From positions 1 to 64,000 of the forward strand of contig JACEEZ010020889.1 of NCBI GenBank assembly GCA_016584305.1: a stretch of DNA of 64,000 bases, given 5' to 3'. Below, piece after piece: positions 36,951 through 47,934 of the stretch. The notes beneath the pieces were generated by a model. That model searched no databases and was not told the origin of the DNA. It was given only the letters and a program-made list of their open reading frames with translations. Each line of letters begins with the position of its first letter. Positions within the stretch are counted from its first letter, which is position 1. Position numbers and translations under genes: made by a program. This DNA is from Chionoecetes opilio. Its lineage: Eukaryota > Arthropoda > Malacostraca > Decapoda > Majidae.

Positions 36951-38978
36951 ATGAAGCATGTGAGTGTTAACTGTTTTCTCCTTCCTTCCTAATCCTTTGT
37001 AAACAGACATTTGAAACAATCACTCCTCCTCGCGATCGTATTTCTAATGTTCCTATTTTTCAACATCAGGTCACACTAGCCATCGTCTTTGCCTCCCAAC
37101 TATTTGCTCCTTCCTTCATAATCCTTTGCTACTGAAAATTTGAAACACTCACACCCCTCCTTCCTTTATAATTCTTTGCTACTGAGTTTATGAAACACTC
37201 ACACACTTCTCGCGATCGTATTTCTAATGTTCCTATTTTTCATCCTCAGATTACAATAGCCATCGTCTTTGCCTCCCTGCTGGCCCTATGTGCGGCCCTC
37301 CCTGACTCTGAACCCCTGCCGGGCCCTGCCGCCCTGCCTCAACCCCATGACCAGTTTGGTGGCTTTGGCGGAGAAAGAGGAAGAGGCGGGCACGGGCGAG
37401 GCAGAGGGTTTGGTGGTGGTTTCGGGCGAGGACGAGGTAGATTTGGAGGTCGAAAAGACAGGTTTGGTGGAGGGAGAGGAAGAGGTCGTTATGATGACCA
37501 CCACGACGGGCATGGGTAAGGGCATGGCCATGGGTCTCCCCACGCCCATGTCTCTTTGGGCCACGGTGGTCTGCATTTCCTCATTCACAAGTAATCTCTA
37601 ACATGACAATCATTTTTTTTTTTTACATCACAAATATTTTTACATTTACATCAATACATTCTTGATTTGTCTTGGATTTTTTTAAGGGGAGCGTCACACC
37701 ATTTCTTAATTACCGGTGGATTTTCATGATTTTATTTATGTATAAAGTATGCTAATGCTGAAATAACCATAGCTCATTTTCAAATCCATATCTCGATACA
37801 TAGCTGCAAAAAAAAAAAAAAAAAGTTTTTTTAAAGAAATTCAACTCTTAATAACTTTCTTATCCAATGACTTGCACTGATGCAAAAATTACCAAATATG
37901 CATTACAACAAATCCAAACGATTCCTCTTTTAGGAATTTTGAATTTCATTCATAAGTGTTTAGCATTTTTTATGTTTTTTTTGGATCTCGTAAATGTATT
38001 TGCTATTATTTGCACATTTTTACCTGAATTGAAAAAAACCGCAATATGAAAAAATCACATCTTTATTCCTTTTTCCTATGATATATTGTTTATTAAATTC
38101 GGTACAACAGTGGCGAAGCTATTAAAGGAAAACTGGAAAAAGGTAAATTTTTCAGTAGAGAGGCGCGCGGTTTAAAAAGCCGCGCGCCCTTTAAACCTCG
38201 AGGGTCAGTGAATCTAAGCAGATGCTGGTTTGTTTGTTTACTCTCGCAGCCACGCTCTCTATCATTTTGAAATGTTATATGACATAGCTGGTATCTGGTT
38301 CCCCCTTTTGCAAAAGGTACTAGTCACAAAAGGGTGCTAGCTGTCAGATGCGCATGGACAGTTTGGTGAGCTACAGCCAGCATTCTCTCTCTCTGAGCCA
38401 CTTTATGCTTTGATGTCCTCGGCATGGTGGTGGAGGAGGTAGAGAGCGTAAGGTAGATCAATCCTGCGCTGAATAAATGGTAAATGGTTTGGAGGGAGCA
38501 GGAATGGTGGAAAGCCGAAGACGAACAGCGACACCCGGCTTCTCCCTCTACTCCATCACTACTGAGGCCTTGAGACGACCCTCTGTCTCACAGAGAGGGA
38601 CTGAGAGGAGCCAGTTTGCCTATACCAGTGAATATCATGAAAAAAAATGTTACGGATATTTTTCGGGGGGGAGGCGGGGGGGAGAAAATCAGTCATAACT
38701 CTTTCAATTTTTATGCTTTCTTTATAATACTTTGTCACAAGCTTACTCAAGTGTTCAACTACCCATGATAATGTTTCCGAATATTTCGATCATTTTCGGA
38801 AATATTAGTGTGACGCTCCCCTTAACTACCATTTTTTTTACATCACAAAGGACTGTCCAAGAGCAAAAAATTAAGAGGTAACAAAAACCCCACTTAGTTT
38901 CCAGTTTCTAAGTGTAGCCCAACTCTTACTATTTTTCTATCTACCTACAGTTGTGAATCTCTATTTTGTAATAAATGA
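36951..38978 (+). CDS. Secreted Gly/Arg-rich peptide gene (2-3 exons)
   Basis: Exon 1 encodes Met-Lys-His (36951-36959) and ends at a GTGAGT donor. Exon 2 starts after a pyrimidine-rich ..CCTCAG acceptor at 37250, in phase. Together they give a signal peptide (KHITIAIVFASLLALCA), a Pro-rich spacer (LPDSEPLPGPAALPQP) and a Gly/Arg-rich region with FGG, RGRG and GFGG repeats ending DDHHDGHG. Translation of exon 2 stops at 37517-37519. A good donor (GG|GTAAGG, 37516) overlaps that stop; splicing to the acceptor at 38949-38950 would add CESLFCNK and stop at 38976-38978, giving about 100 residues. The composition resembles crustacean glycine-rich antimicrobial or cuticular peptides; the function is not proven. 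The third exon is inferred. Confidence 0.6.
37020..37110 (+). pseudogene. Duplicated exon-2 start (decoy acceptor) in intron 1
   Basis: The segment TCGCGATCGTATTTCTAATG through AGCCATCGTCTTTGCCTCCC recurs at 37208-37278, where the real exon 2 begins. In this upstream copy the signal-peptide coding breaks off after about ten codons (..CAACTATTTGCTCC). The period is about 180 bp. It is a partial tandem duplication of the intron/exon junction, probably non-functional. Confidence 0.65.
37682..38825. mobile_element. TTAA-flanked MITE with 14-bp TIRs in intron 2 of the Gly-rich gene
   Basis: The element 37686-38821 (1136 bp) begins GGGGAGCGTCACAC and ends with its exact complement, flanked by TTAA at 37682-37685 and 38822-38825. 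It has no transposase and no domain-like ORF. The GGGG-type end and TTAA target fit a non-autonomous Kolobok-like element. The GGGAG start is shared with the 31.45-kb transposon, but the rest of the termini differ. Confidence 0.82.
38970..38975 (+). terminator. Candidate poly(A) signal of the Gly-rich gene
   Basis: AATAAA overlaps the predicted stop in the proposed third exon (TGA at 38976-38978). It would give a very short 3' UTR, so a downstream signal cannot be excluded. Confidence 0.35.
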
Positions 38979-38984
38979 GGAAAT

Positions 38985-39145
38985 ATAACTCTTGTGTTTA
39001 TTCCCAGCCTTTCATTCCTTCCAATAATACGGAATAACAGTAAAATAAGCATCTGAAATACTCATTCTCGATTACATTTTTTTCTACTCAGCAACAAGGA
39101 AGGAAAAAGAATGAAAATGACATCCTACTCTCATTATTTATATTA

Positions 39146-39214
<69 letters not shown>

Positions 39215-39755
39215 CACACACACATCCGTTTAACCATGAAGCAACAGTGACAGTCTCTCAATATCATTACAGGGATATTATAAGAGATTCCATGTGAGTG
39301 ACGCTGCCTAATTAGCCTTGAAAGTTGTTATATTTGAGATTAGCGAGATTAGCTGAGTCGCAAATTCACAGTGGCCTCAATTTTTATGCCTGTTATCATT
39401 TCTTCCTCATAACTTGGAGGTGAAATGAAGTGCAGCAAAGGAAATACAATGAACATAACATACAAGGCTGCACAGTAACTTTATTTAAACGTTAAGAATA
39501 AAGTAATAATGATGGTTGACCGAAAGAGTATAGGAAAGAAGAACGGATGAGAGAAAAGGGACAGAAATGATGGATGGATGTGAGAAAAAGCCAAAATTAG
39601 AAGGATGTATGAAAGAAAAGCTTAGGAAATGAGGGATGAATGAGAAAAGCCCTAGAAAAAGCTTAGGAAATGAGGGATAGATAGGAGAAAAGCCCTAGAA
39701 AAAGCTTAGGAAATGAGGGATAAATAAAAAGATAAAGTTCGCCAGAGGTCCAGTG

Positions 39756-39787
<32 letters not shown>

Positions 39788-39790
39788 TAC
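38985..39790. other. Non-coding stretch with (CA)n
   Basis: Contains (CA)n at 39151-39213, and direct repeats of AAAGCTTAGGAAATGAGGGA around 39617-39722 with a spacing of about 58 bp. No gene recognised. Confidence 0.6.
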
Positions 39791-39794
39791 AGGG

Positions 39795-40030
39795 TTAGGG
39801 TACTCGGTAGTGTAGTGGTTAGCACGCTCGGTTCACAACCGAGAAGTCTCGGGTTCCATCCCCGGGCGGAGCGGAGACAGATGGGCTGTTTCCTTAAAAC
39901 CCGAGCCCCTGTCCACCCAGCAGTGAATGGGTACCGGGTGTTAACCGGGGTTGTAAAATCACCATGAAACCATCACCCGCCCGGGGTGATGGTTTCGGTC
40001 AACACTAAGCACTATAGACTAGGAATATAA
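39795..40030 (+). repeat. tRNA-Val-like SINE
   Basis: A clear tRNA-like head. The A-box region TGTAGTGGTTAGCACG is at 39811-39826. An anticodon stem-loop CTCGG-TTCACAA-CCGAG gives anticodon CAC. The T-arm GGGTTCCATCCC is at 39851-39862. The body contains CAGTGAATGGGTACCGGGTG and an inverted CATCACCCG/CGGGGTGATG. Body relatives occur at 61136-61220 and near 63640. It is a retroposon rather than a tRNA gene because it continues into a conserved body. Confidence 0.8.
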
Positions 40031-40154
40031 CCTCAAAATTTTACATGAGGGGTAACGTTTTGTTACAAGCTGTCACCCATGCTAGGATTGAACCATGACA
40101 CCTCCTGAGCTATATTAGCCTGGATGACACTTGATATTTTGATTTGGGACCTCA

Positions 40155-40680
40155 CAGTGGGTTATTTTGTGAAGAGGTCAATCACGAAATATCAGATTTT
40201 CTCGAAAATACAAAAATGTCAATAAAATGACCAATACTGCAATTACAAACTTATTTTTGGTGTTAAAATGAGCAGAATAACAAGCCATATTGTAAAAATA
40301 TTGGTTTGTGCAATAATAATGAGTATAGACTAGGAATATTATAGAAAAAGGCCAATCACGAAATATCGGATTTTCTCGAAAATACAAAAATGTAAATAAA
40401 ATTACCAATAATGCAGTTACAAACTTTATTTTGGTGTCAAAATGAGCAGAATAACAAGCCATATTGTACAAATATTGCTTTATGCTATAATAATGAGTAT
40501 AGACTAGGAATATTATATGAAAAAGGGGCCAATCGCGAAATATCGGATTTTCTCGTAAATACAAAAATGTTAATAGAATGACCAATAATGCAGGTACAAA
40601 CTTATATTTGGTGTCAAAATGAGCAGAATAAAAAGTCATATTGTAAAAATATTGGTTTATGCTGTAATAATGAGTAGATT
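40155..40680. repeat. Three tandem units of about 175 bp
   Basis: AATGAGCAGAATAA recurs at 40267, 40441 and 40618. Each unit also has the TCGCGAAATATCGGATTTTC and TAGACTAGGAATAT words. They form the outer part of the inverted-repeat structure around the PIN-like/CXC gene; about 1.4 units are present in the right arm (43010-43250). A 153-codon minus-strand open frame through them is a by-product of the repeat. Confidence 0.8.
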
Positions 40681-40821
40681 TAATTACTTATTACAAATAT
40701 AACATACATCTAGTGAAAATTTAAGTAACGCAACAGTGAACGATGGACGAAAAAGGCGCATCATTGCATATATGCAAGTTTACATGTACATGAAATGAAA
40801 TGAAAGAATGTCTTGTTTAAG

Positions 40822-42646
40822 TCACTCAGAGTCCGTTTCAATTGCCACACTGTACGGGTTGTGACACACTCCGTTATTACAGGTACATGCAGCTATGCAC
40901 TTCAAGTTCTTGGCCCTACAAGAGCATCTGGAAGTTGTACAATTTTTGCACTTGCAGCAGACTATGTCTGTGAACTCGTTTGGCAGAGGATCGTCCACAC
41001 TGACGTGTGGGTGTAGTCTCCTCGTAGCATCCTCGTACCATCCACTTCCAATGGGCGACTCGATTTCAGGGATTGGTACATCTGCCTGGAACCACACGTG
41101 AGCCTGGTGGTGTGCGCGTTTGATGTATTGTTTAAAACATTTTCGACTTGGTGGAAGCTTTTCTTCGTCTTTGGTGCCCTTTTGAAACATGCGGTATCGC
41201 ACATCGTTGATGTTAGTTTCGTCCGCAGCTGGTGAGTAACTGCGGCAGAAGAACTCTTCCACACTCCGTATGGTGGATTCTGACAGCGTGCCACGTCCGA
41301 GATCATCAAGCAATGCTCCGTATTGCTGGAATACCTTCCATGTCGTCTTTTTCCCGTGTCCACTTGGTTGACTGACTGTGTCACATCCTGTAACCGCATG
41401 GTACACCAGGATGTTACGCTGCATGGCCGGTGTCAACTGTATGTCGTGCACAGCCACATAACGCCGTTCCTGCCTTGTGCCAGTTCTCATCCAGAGCTCT
41501 CCACTTAATTGTCCCGCGAAGTGTGTGAGCAGTACCAATACGTTGGTGTCCCTGCACGCACGAGACTATGATCCGTTCGTATCCATCCATATAGACCGCC
41601 TTGGCATGCAATATTATACGTGTATCGGCCTCCTCGTGAGATGATTGCAGCTGTTCAACATCAGACCCCTGTGACGATGCTACTTTGGTTTCTTCCTCAA
41701 ACCCACCTGCAGTGATCAACTCACAAATGGGTCGGCTCTTTTTTGCCTCCAACATCATTTGATCGCTGAGAAACTTGGTAAGATTTGCCTTGTTTTCTGG
41801 TAAGTCCATGAACTGCTTCCAGTTGGCAGGGAGTGGAATCTCTCTGCTGTCGATCTTGCGCCGGATAAAATGTACTCGCCCCTCTCTCCTTTCTCGGGTC
41901 CAAGACTTGATTGATGTGTTACGATATCGATCGAAAACCACATCAACTCTTGAGTAGTGCTCATTGAAATGACTGAACACTGATGCATTGAAGACATCAG
42001 CCAGATCTCCAAATGACTTTGCCCCCGTTGGTTTTCCAATGGCTTGTACCAATGCCTGACCATCTATGATAAAACATGTCTTAAGCGAAGACTTTGGCAG
42101 GATCTCAACAGTTACTCCATCCTCCAAGATCTTCCCGAGCGCAACTTTATTCGTAGGACGTAGGCGTCCCGCCGTGTCTGCCAATGACAGTGGTACCGGT
42201 GTTAGTTCATGACTCAGAAGACTTTTAAGGTCTATATCACGTCCGGAGTCCTGTGCCACAAGAAGCCGCTGGAACAGAAGCCTGTCTGCTTTGATGGTTT
42301 GACCCTTTTGACTAGCATCCTTCCTCGTTTCTAGTGTGTACTTTGTCGTCAGTGTAGGACTCTGTGACTGTTTCAATTTTACACGAAAGCCGACGTCTTG
42401 TTTGCAAATCCGTCATTCCACAAATTCTTTGATCTTTGATTCTACATGGGTTTCAGCGGTCAGTAAAGCGTTCTTGATGTTTTCAGGGGCAAGATCCATT
42501 GTCATCAGACAGGTCAACTCGTCGCCTGCGCTGCTCTCACTGTCAAATATTGTGAATCGTGATAACTTTTCCTGTAGCTTTTGAACATCTTCTCTGTCCC
42601 TCTTTATTCTTGCTGGACCGCGATCTTTGTAGGAGACTACACCCAC
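40822..42646 (-). pseudogene. PIN-like domain / C-terminal CXC protein, decayed
   Basis: Two long overlapping reading frames join by a single shift near 41548, where RIIVSC is followed in the other frame by a DTNVLVLLTHF-like stretch. An in-frame TGA lies at 42413-42415. Upstream part: a PIN-like core (CFIIDGQALVQAIG, RVDVVFDRYRNTSIK, SHEEADTRIILHA, with spaced acidic residues). Downstream part: YHAVTGCDTVS, then a C-terminal Cys cluster (VCCKCKNC, SRCSCRAKNLKC, ACTC) like tesmin/TSO1 CXC. The N-terminus ends at the inverted arm, so this is a C-terminal half. I recognise it as a multicopy family in aquatic invertebrates and fish with no assigned role. Nuclease or DNA binding is inference. Confidence 0.65.
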
Positions 42647-42828
42647 ACGTCAGTGTGGACGATCCTCTGCCAAACGAGTTCACAGACATAGTCTGTTGCA
42701 AGTGCAAAAATTGTGCAACTTCCAGATGCTCTTGTAGGGCCAAGAACTTGAAGTGCATAGCTGTATGTACCTGTAATAACGGAGTGTGTCACAACCCGTA
42801 CAGTGTGGCAATTGAAACGGACTCTTGA
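42640..42828 (+). pseudogene. Duplicated CXC tail in the right arm
   Basis: Plus-strand inverted copy of the C-terminal CXC coding segment of the neighbouring gene: LHPHVSVDDPLPNEFTDIVC, then the Cys cluster, ending SVAIETDS. One internal residue differs (CAT for CTT in the KNC..SRC stretch; AVCTC for AACTC). It has no upstream coding part, so it cannot make the full protein. Confidence 0.75.
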
Positions 42829-43254
42829 GTGACTTAAACACGACATTCTTTCAAGTCATTCTCGCAGTGATAATTTCATGTACATATAAACTTGCATATA
42901 TGCAATGATGCGCCTTTTTCGTCCATCGTTCACTGTTGCGTTACTTAAATTTTCACTAGATGTATGTTATGTTTGTAATAAGTAATTAAATCTACTCATT
43001 ATAATAGCATAAACCAATATTTTTACAGTATGGCTTGTTATTCTGCTCATTTTGACACCAAATATAAGTTTGTACCTGCATTATTGGTCATTCTGTTGAC
43101 ATTTTTGTATTTTCGAGAAAATCCGATATTTCGCGATTGGCCCCTTTTCACATAATATTCCTAGTCTATACTCATTATTATAGCATAAACCAATATTTTT
43201 ACAATATGGCTTGTTATTCTGCTCATTTTGACACCAAAAATAAGTTTGTCAAAG

Positions 43255-43665
43255 CAGGGTTTGAGGACCCCTTGAGTACCACGTATAGGCCCACCAGGAG
43301 GCTACGCAGCAGATGGTGATGTATTAATTACAAGTGCATGACAGGGCGGGCGATTAAGGATGCCCCCGGAGTAACTGTAAGCAAGTCAGGGACCTCGGGG
43401 GGGACAGGGAGGGTCGCCCCCCCGGCAATGCCGGGGCATTTACCAGCCTGGGGAGGCAAGCTCCCCGTATCTCGGACGCGAGGGGGCACTGCCCCGGTTA
43501 GTGTGCAAAGTAAGTACACCTGTGTACTGGAGATATGCCCAACCTGGCACCCTACAGGTAAGGGTGCCGGGGATTAGATGTCATACCACGTCAGCGACCG
43601 ATTAGATAGAACCTTAGCGGGTGGGGGGACCGCTAACAGGAGCATCACCCCCCGTTGAGCCCCCT
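43255..43665 (-). repeat. GC-rich interspersed repeat (family B), minus orientation
   Basis: The reverse complement matches 56640-57045. Shared blocks include AATCGGTCGCTG, GATACGGGGAGCTT, CCTCCCCAGGCT, CGACCCTCCCTGT and ATACATCACCATCTGCTGCG. Not protein coding by inspection. The copy starts exactly where the inverted arm at 43250 stops. Confidence 0.75.
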
Positions 43666-43691
43666 TCACCCCCAAAGTGCTTGGGGCTTAA

Positions 43692-44845
<1,154 letters not shown>

Positions 44846-45844
44846 ATTCTTTGTTATTTATACTAGGTAACATAGTATACAGAGAAGTTACATCCAACAT
44901 TATATTAGATTCAGTGTTGTAGATCTCGAGACCAGTTTGATGTGGTCGTGGTCTTGGTCTTGGTCTCGTTTGATGTGGTCTTGGTCTTGATCTTGGTCTC
45001 GAAGCTTCTGGTCTCGGAGTTTGGCTCGAGACCATGTCGAGACCAGGGTTAAAAAGTGCATCGCGGCGTGGGGAAGGTTGAAATTTATTATCATGCACGG
45101 AGAAAAATCATGGCTGTTTCGATTCACGGCGCGCCATACAGCGTTGTACTGTCTATAGATACTGCCTGACTAGCTCTACGGTGATGATGCATGAGCTGAG
45201 CCCTGCGAGCGCTGATAGAGTGCGTGCGAGTCGAGAGAACATGGATGACGTGGCCATTCTCGCAGTGATAATCTCCGTTTGCACGCACGCATGTTTGCAT
45301 CTCTGTTCACCTCCGTATACTTCATATATGTGTAGGCCTATGCAATCCCCGCACCCATCGTAAACGTACACCACAGGTTTAGCTAGCTCGCTTGGAAAAC
45401 GTAACCAAAAAAATTGCTAATTTTCTGTGTTTGTTTGTTTCTTCATGCCAACGAAGCAATGAAAGAAGAAATATTTGACCTAGATGTTCAGTTGTTCACA
45501 TATATTAAATTTTGTAAATATATTTCCTCCCTTCTACCAGAGCTCGTTAGTCGTTACATCGAGCACATCTGGCAGCAGGGTTGCCAGGTGCACAAACCAC
45601 AAAATATACTTTTGGCATTCACACTTTACTTTTTTGGCATTTAAAAATTTTCATCATAAGAAAATGAAATTCAATTGACGAATAGTTCTGGCAAATTTCA
45701 AAATTTGTTGAGTAATTTCTGGCAAGAAATAAAATAATTGGCAGGACCTGGCAACTCTGTCTGTCAGTGACATAGGACGTCGGACAGTGAGGTGTACTGG
45801 ACTAGTCTCGCTTAGTTTCCGTTCGCACACCGAAATGAGTAATC

Positions 45845-46683
45845 ATGTCGGCATCTTCAGCAGTTATCAAATTTGTGTTCAAGGACCACAAGGAGTTTTT
45901 TGATAAGAAACACGGAAACTAGTGGTTTTCTGCGGGGGAGCAAGTGAAATTTTGCTTGCAAGCGAACAAATTTCGATTGCTCAAATTTCGCTTGCTGTTC
46001 AATCATCCAGGGAAGATGATTGCTCGACCTGCAAGAATTTGTTGCGGCAGCAAGCGAAATGTTTGTTTGGGCACTGTCGCGTTCGGCTGACGTGGCGGTG
46101 GTTTGTGCTTCAATAAAATGTGACAGTAGTGTACTTTAGTTAAAATCAATCACTCCTTCTTATTTTAATATCTTATTCTATAATCTTGAATCAGGTAAGT
46201 GAGGTTGCGGCGTGTAATTAAGGATAAAATAACCGGCACATCTTTACATATTCCTATATATGCATTCAAACAGTCTTTACACACACAACATTATGAACAG
46301 CCTCCGTCGGCCATCTTTCATCATCCTGTCCACATGTGCATTCCTCTGTTCCAAGCTTCTGTGCTGCTTTATTGACAATACGAGCGTCACTTTTAGGTAA
46401 GAACATAAAACTGATCCAGCATAAAATCACTCGAGAAACTTGGTCCGCCGCCATATTTTGTTTACATCTCAGCCGCCGCCCTGCCATCTCAGGAGCAAGC
46501 GACAGAAACATTTTCTGCGGGGGGAAAGTGACCGCTTGCAAGCGAATTTTTTTCGCTTGCAAGCGAAATCCCCCGCAGAAAACGCCTTATAAGCACACAG
46601 CAGTTTGTACTTTCTGCAAGCAAAGCATCACGGACAAGGCTGGCACGACTTCGGCTTTTATCAAGCACTTGCGGCGATCCCAT
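45845..46683 (+). pseudogene. BED zinc-finger N-terminus of hAT transposase, split
   Basis: Begins ATG at 45845 (MSASSAVIKFVFKDHKEFFD..) and hits a stop at 45920-45922, just before a nested element. It resumes after 46583 with VCTFCKQSITDKAGTTSAF and IKHLRRSHP, the C-x2-C and H-x4-H pattern of a BED finger. The catalytic hAT domain is absent, so the transposon is an internal-deletion derivative. Confidence 0.7.
45925..46583. mobile_element. Nested inverted-repeat element within the hAT BED exon
   Basis: 659 bp with perfect 15-bp inverted ends GTTTTCTGCGGGGGA, followed by palindromes of the type CGCTTGCAAGCG repeated near both ends (45953-45963, 46534-46566). A second ATTTTCTGCGGGGGG copy occurs inside (46509-46523). 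I found no clear target duplication, so the superfamily is unknown. A 98-codon minus-strand open frame (46266-46562) spans most of its right half, with an ATG in a CpG-rich context; whether it is a captured exon is open. Confidence 0.7.
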
Positions 46684-46985
46684 CCGAACAACTTAGGACA
46701 ATACCATTTAATATCTACACAGTACAGACCAAAAACATTCAGATAATAGTCATATTTATAAAAAATGTTTATATGCCTGTTCTTGGTCTTGGTCTGTTTC
46801 GGAGGGTCTGGTCTTGGTCTTGGTCTTGGTCTCGGCGGGTCTTGGTCTCGGAAGGTCTGGTCTTGGTCTTGGTCTTGGTCTCGAAGGGTCTGGTCTTGGT
46901 CTTGGTCTTTGGTCTGTCTGAGGGTCTGGTCTCGGTCTGGTCTTGTCTCAGAGTGAGTTGTCTTTGGCTACAACACTATTAGATT

Positions 46986-47309
46986 TTTATAAAAAAATGT
47001 AGCTTACCATGGCTAAAAGGTTAATCTAATTACCCCAATTAGTTTCCATATACTAACAGTCAAAATGTATTGTTTATTCCAAAAAATTGTCTGAATGGTA
47101 CGAAATTACAATGAATTTAGTCGCGATCTAAGGGTTATCTTTCCCTATTTGAAGCTATATTCCAAATTATACTAGTCACAAATACAATAAACTTCAGCTC
47201 GGCCACAGAAGTTATGTTCCTATCTTGAAAGTCCTGAGTCTGTCCTTTCTGTCTCTATCCTATCATCATCACTCTCCCGTCACCGTTCTATGATTCATAT
47301 CACTTATTC

Positions 47310-47310
<1 letters not shown>
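46986..47310. other. Unclassified spacer
   Basis: No gene or element ends were seen between the hAT target duplication and the (TC)n tract at 47318-47354. Confidence 0.4.
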
Positions 47311-47317
<7 letters not shown>

Positions 47318-47358
<41 letters not shown>

Positions 47359-47470
47359 TGTATGTCTCCAATTAAGGAAAGAAAACATTCCCTTAGTCAT
47401 ATATCTGCAGTGTTGTTCTGACCTTCGCCATTCTAGGAGGAAAAAAAATCATCTTTCTCCTAACTGTGTG
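47318..47470 (+). repeat. (TC)n and following segment shared with 50450-50610
   Basis: After (TC)n, ATAATGTATGTCTCCAATTA and GGAAAGAAAACATTCCCTT follow, matching the sequence after the (TC)n at 50341-50482. With the upstream copy at 43692-44845, this suggests that one block was opened at its TC tract by insertion of about 2.5 kb (including the hAT element). Confidence 0.65.
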
Positions 47471-47639
47471 TGTGCCTCGCCTGATAAATGTAAGGACAGT
47501 GTTTTTATATATTAATTAATTAACCATCTTCAAATCCACACATAGATATAGTTTTACACTGTTAATGCCTCTGATATACTTTTTATAAAATAGAAGTAAC
47601 TTTTTCAATGCTTCTCTTATGCACTATTACCTACCTTCC

Positions 47640-47934
47640 AGAGATTACTAAAAGGAACTGTAACTCCTATTTTGAAAGAAGAGTAACAGAGTCGAATAAC
47701 TATACTGTAGACCAGTTATGCAGTCATCTTGTCTTTTAAAAGTTATTTAAATTACTTGTGTTATGTATTTTATCAGAAGACTGTTTATAAATCATAGGCA
47801 GTTTGGGTTCAGGTCAGGTTCCTCTACCACTGATGCATGCTTTGTGTTGAAAAAAAATTATGAAAAGTTACTCAAACTGTCAACAGTCTGCTGTAGCCAC
47901 ATTTATTGATTTAAGCAAGGCTTTTTGTCGCTTA
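47640..47934 (+). pseudogene. LINE reverse transcriptase fragment
   Basis: Broken frames contain VTPILKEE, FINHRQFGFRSGSSTTDA (about 47783-47836) and ATFIDLSKAF (about 47898-47927), a recognisable non-LTR RT stretch. It ends exactly where a SINE begins (about 47935), so the SINE or another event truncated it. Confidence 0.7.

Larger units (their letters stand above)
40425..43250. repeat. Inverted repeat, arms of about 610 bp, around the PIN-like/CXC gene
   Basis: The left arm (about 40425-41028) and right arm (about 42630-43250) are inverted copies at roughly 95% by eye. The arms include the last 65 or so codons of the gene, its 3' flank and the 175-bp repeat units. The inner junction is sharp after GTAGTCTCCT. 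This is either a transposon with unusually long termini or an inverted duplication of the gene's 3' end. The right arm stops where another repeat begins (43255), so the outer right end may be lost. Confidence 0.8.
44904..46985 (+). mobile_element. hAT-type DNA transposon with 8-bp target duplication
   Basis: The element is 44912-46977 (2066 bp). The left end is CAGTGTTGTAG and the right end CTACAACACT (terminal base lost), flanked by ATTAGATT at 44904-44911 and 46978-46985. Subterminal GGTCTTGGTCTTGG hexamer arrays (44935-45005 and 46780-46940) are typical of the hAT group I know with CAGTGTTGTAG ends. The only transposase remnant is a BED zinc-finger start, itself split by a nested element. 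Non-functional. Confidence 0.85.

Noticed and set aside
37269..37601. Alternative frame of the Gly-rich exon, acidic and Met-rich
   Set aside because: The other frame has a signal peptide, phase-matched splice sites and the expected Gly/Arg composition.
39797..39870. Functional tRNA-Val gene
   Set aside because: Although the anticodon arm is perfect, the sequence continues into a SINE body with relatives elsewhere and the acceptor stem does not pair well.
40178..40639. 153-codon minus-strand frame with three similar protein repeats
   Set aside because: It is produced by the 175-bp tandem DNA units, has no start context or domain, and unit lengths are not all multiples of three.
46266..46562. 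98-codon minus-strand ORF as a host gene
   Set aside because: It lies wholly inside a nested mobile element and has no recognised domain; kept only as an open question.
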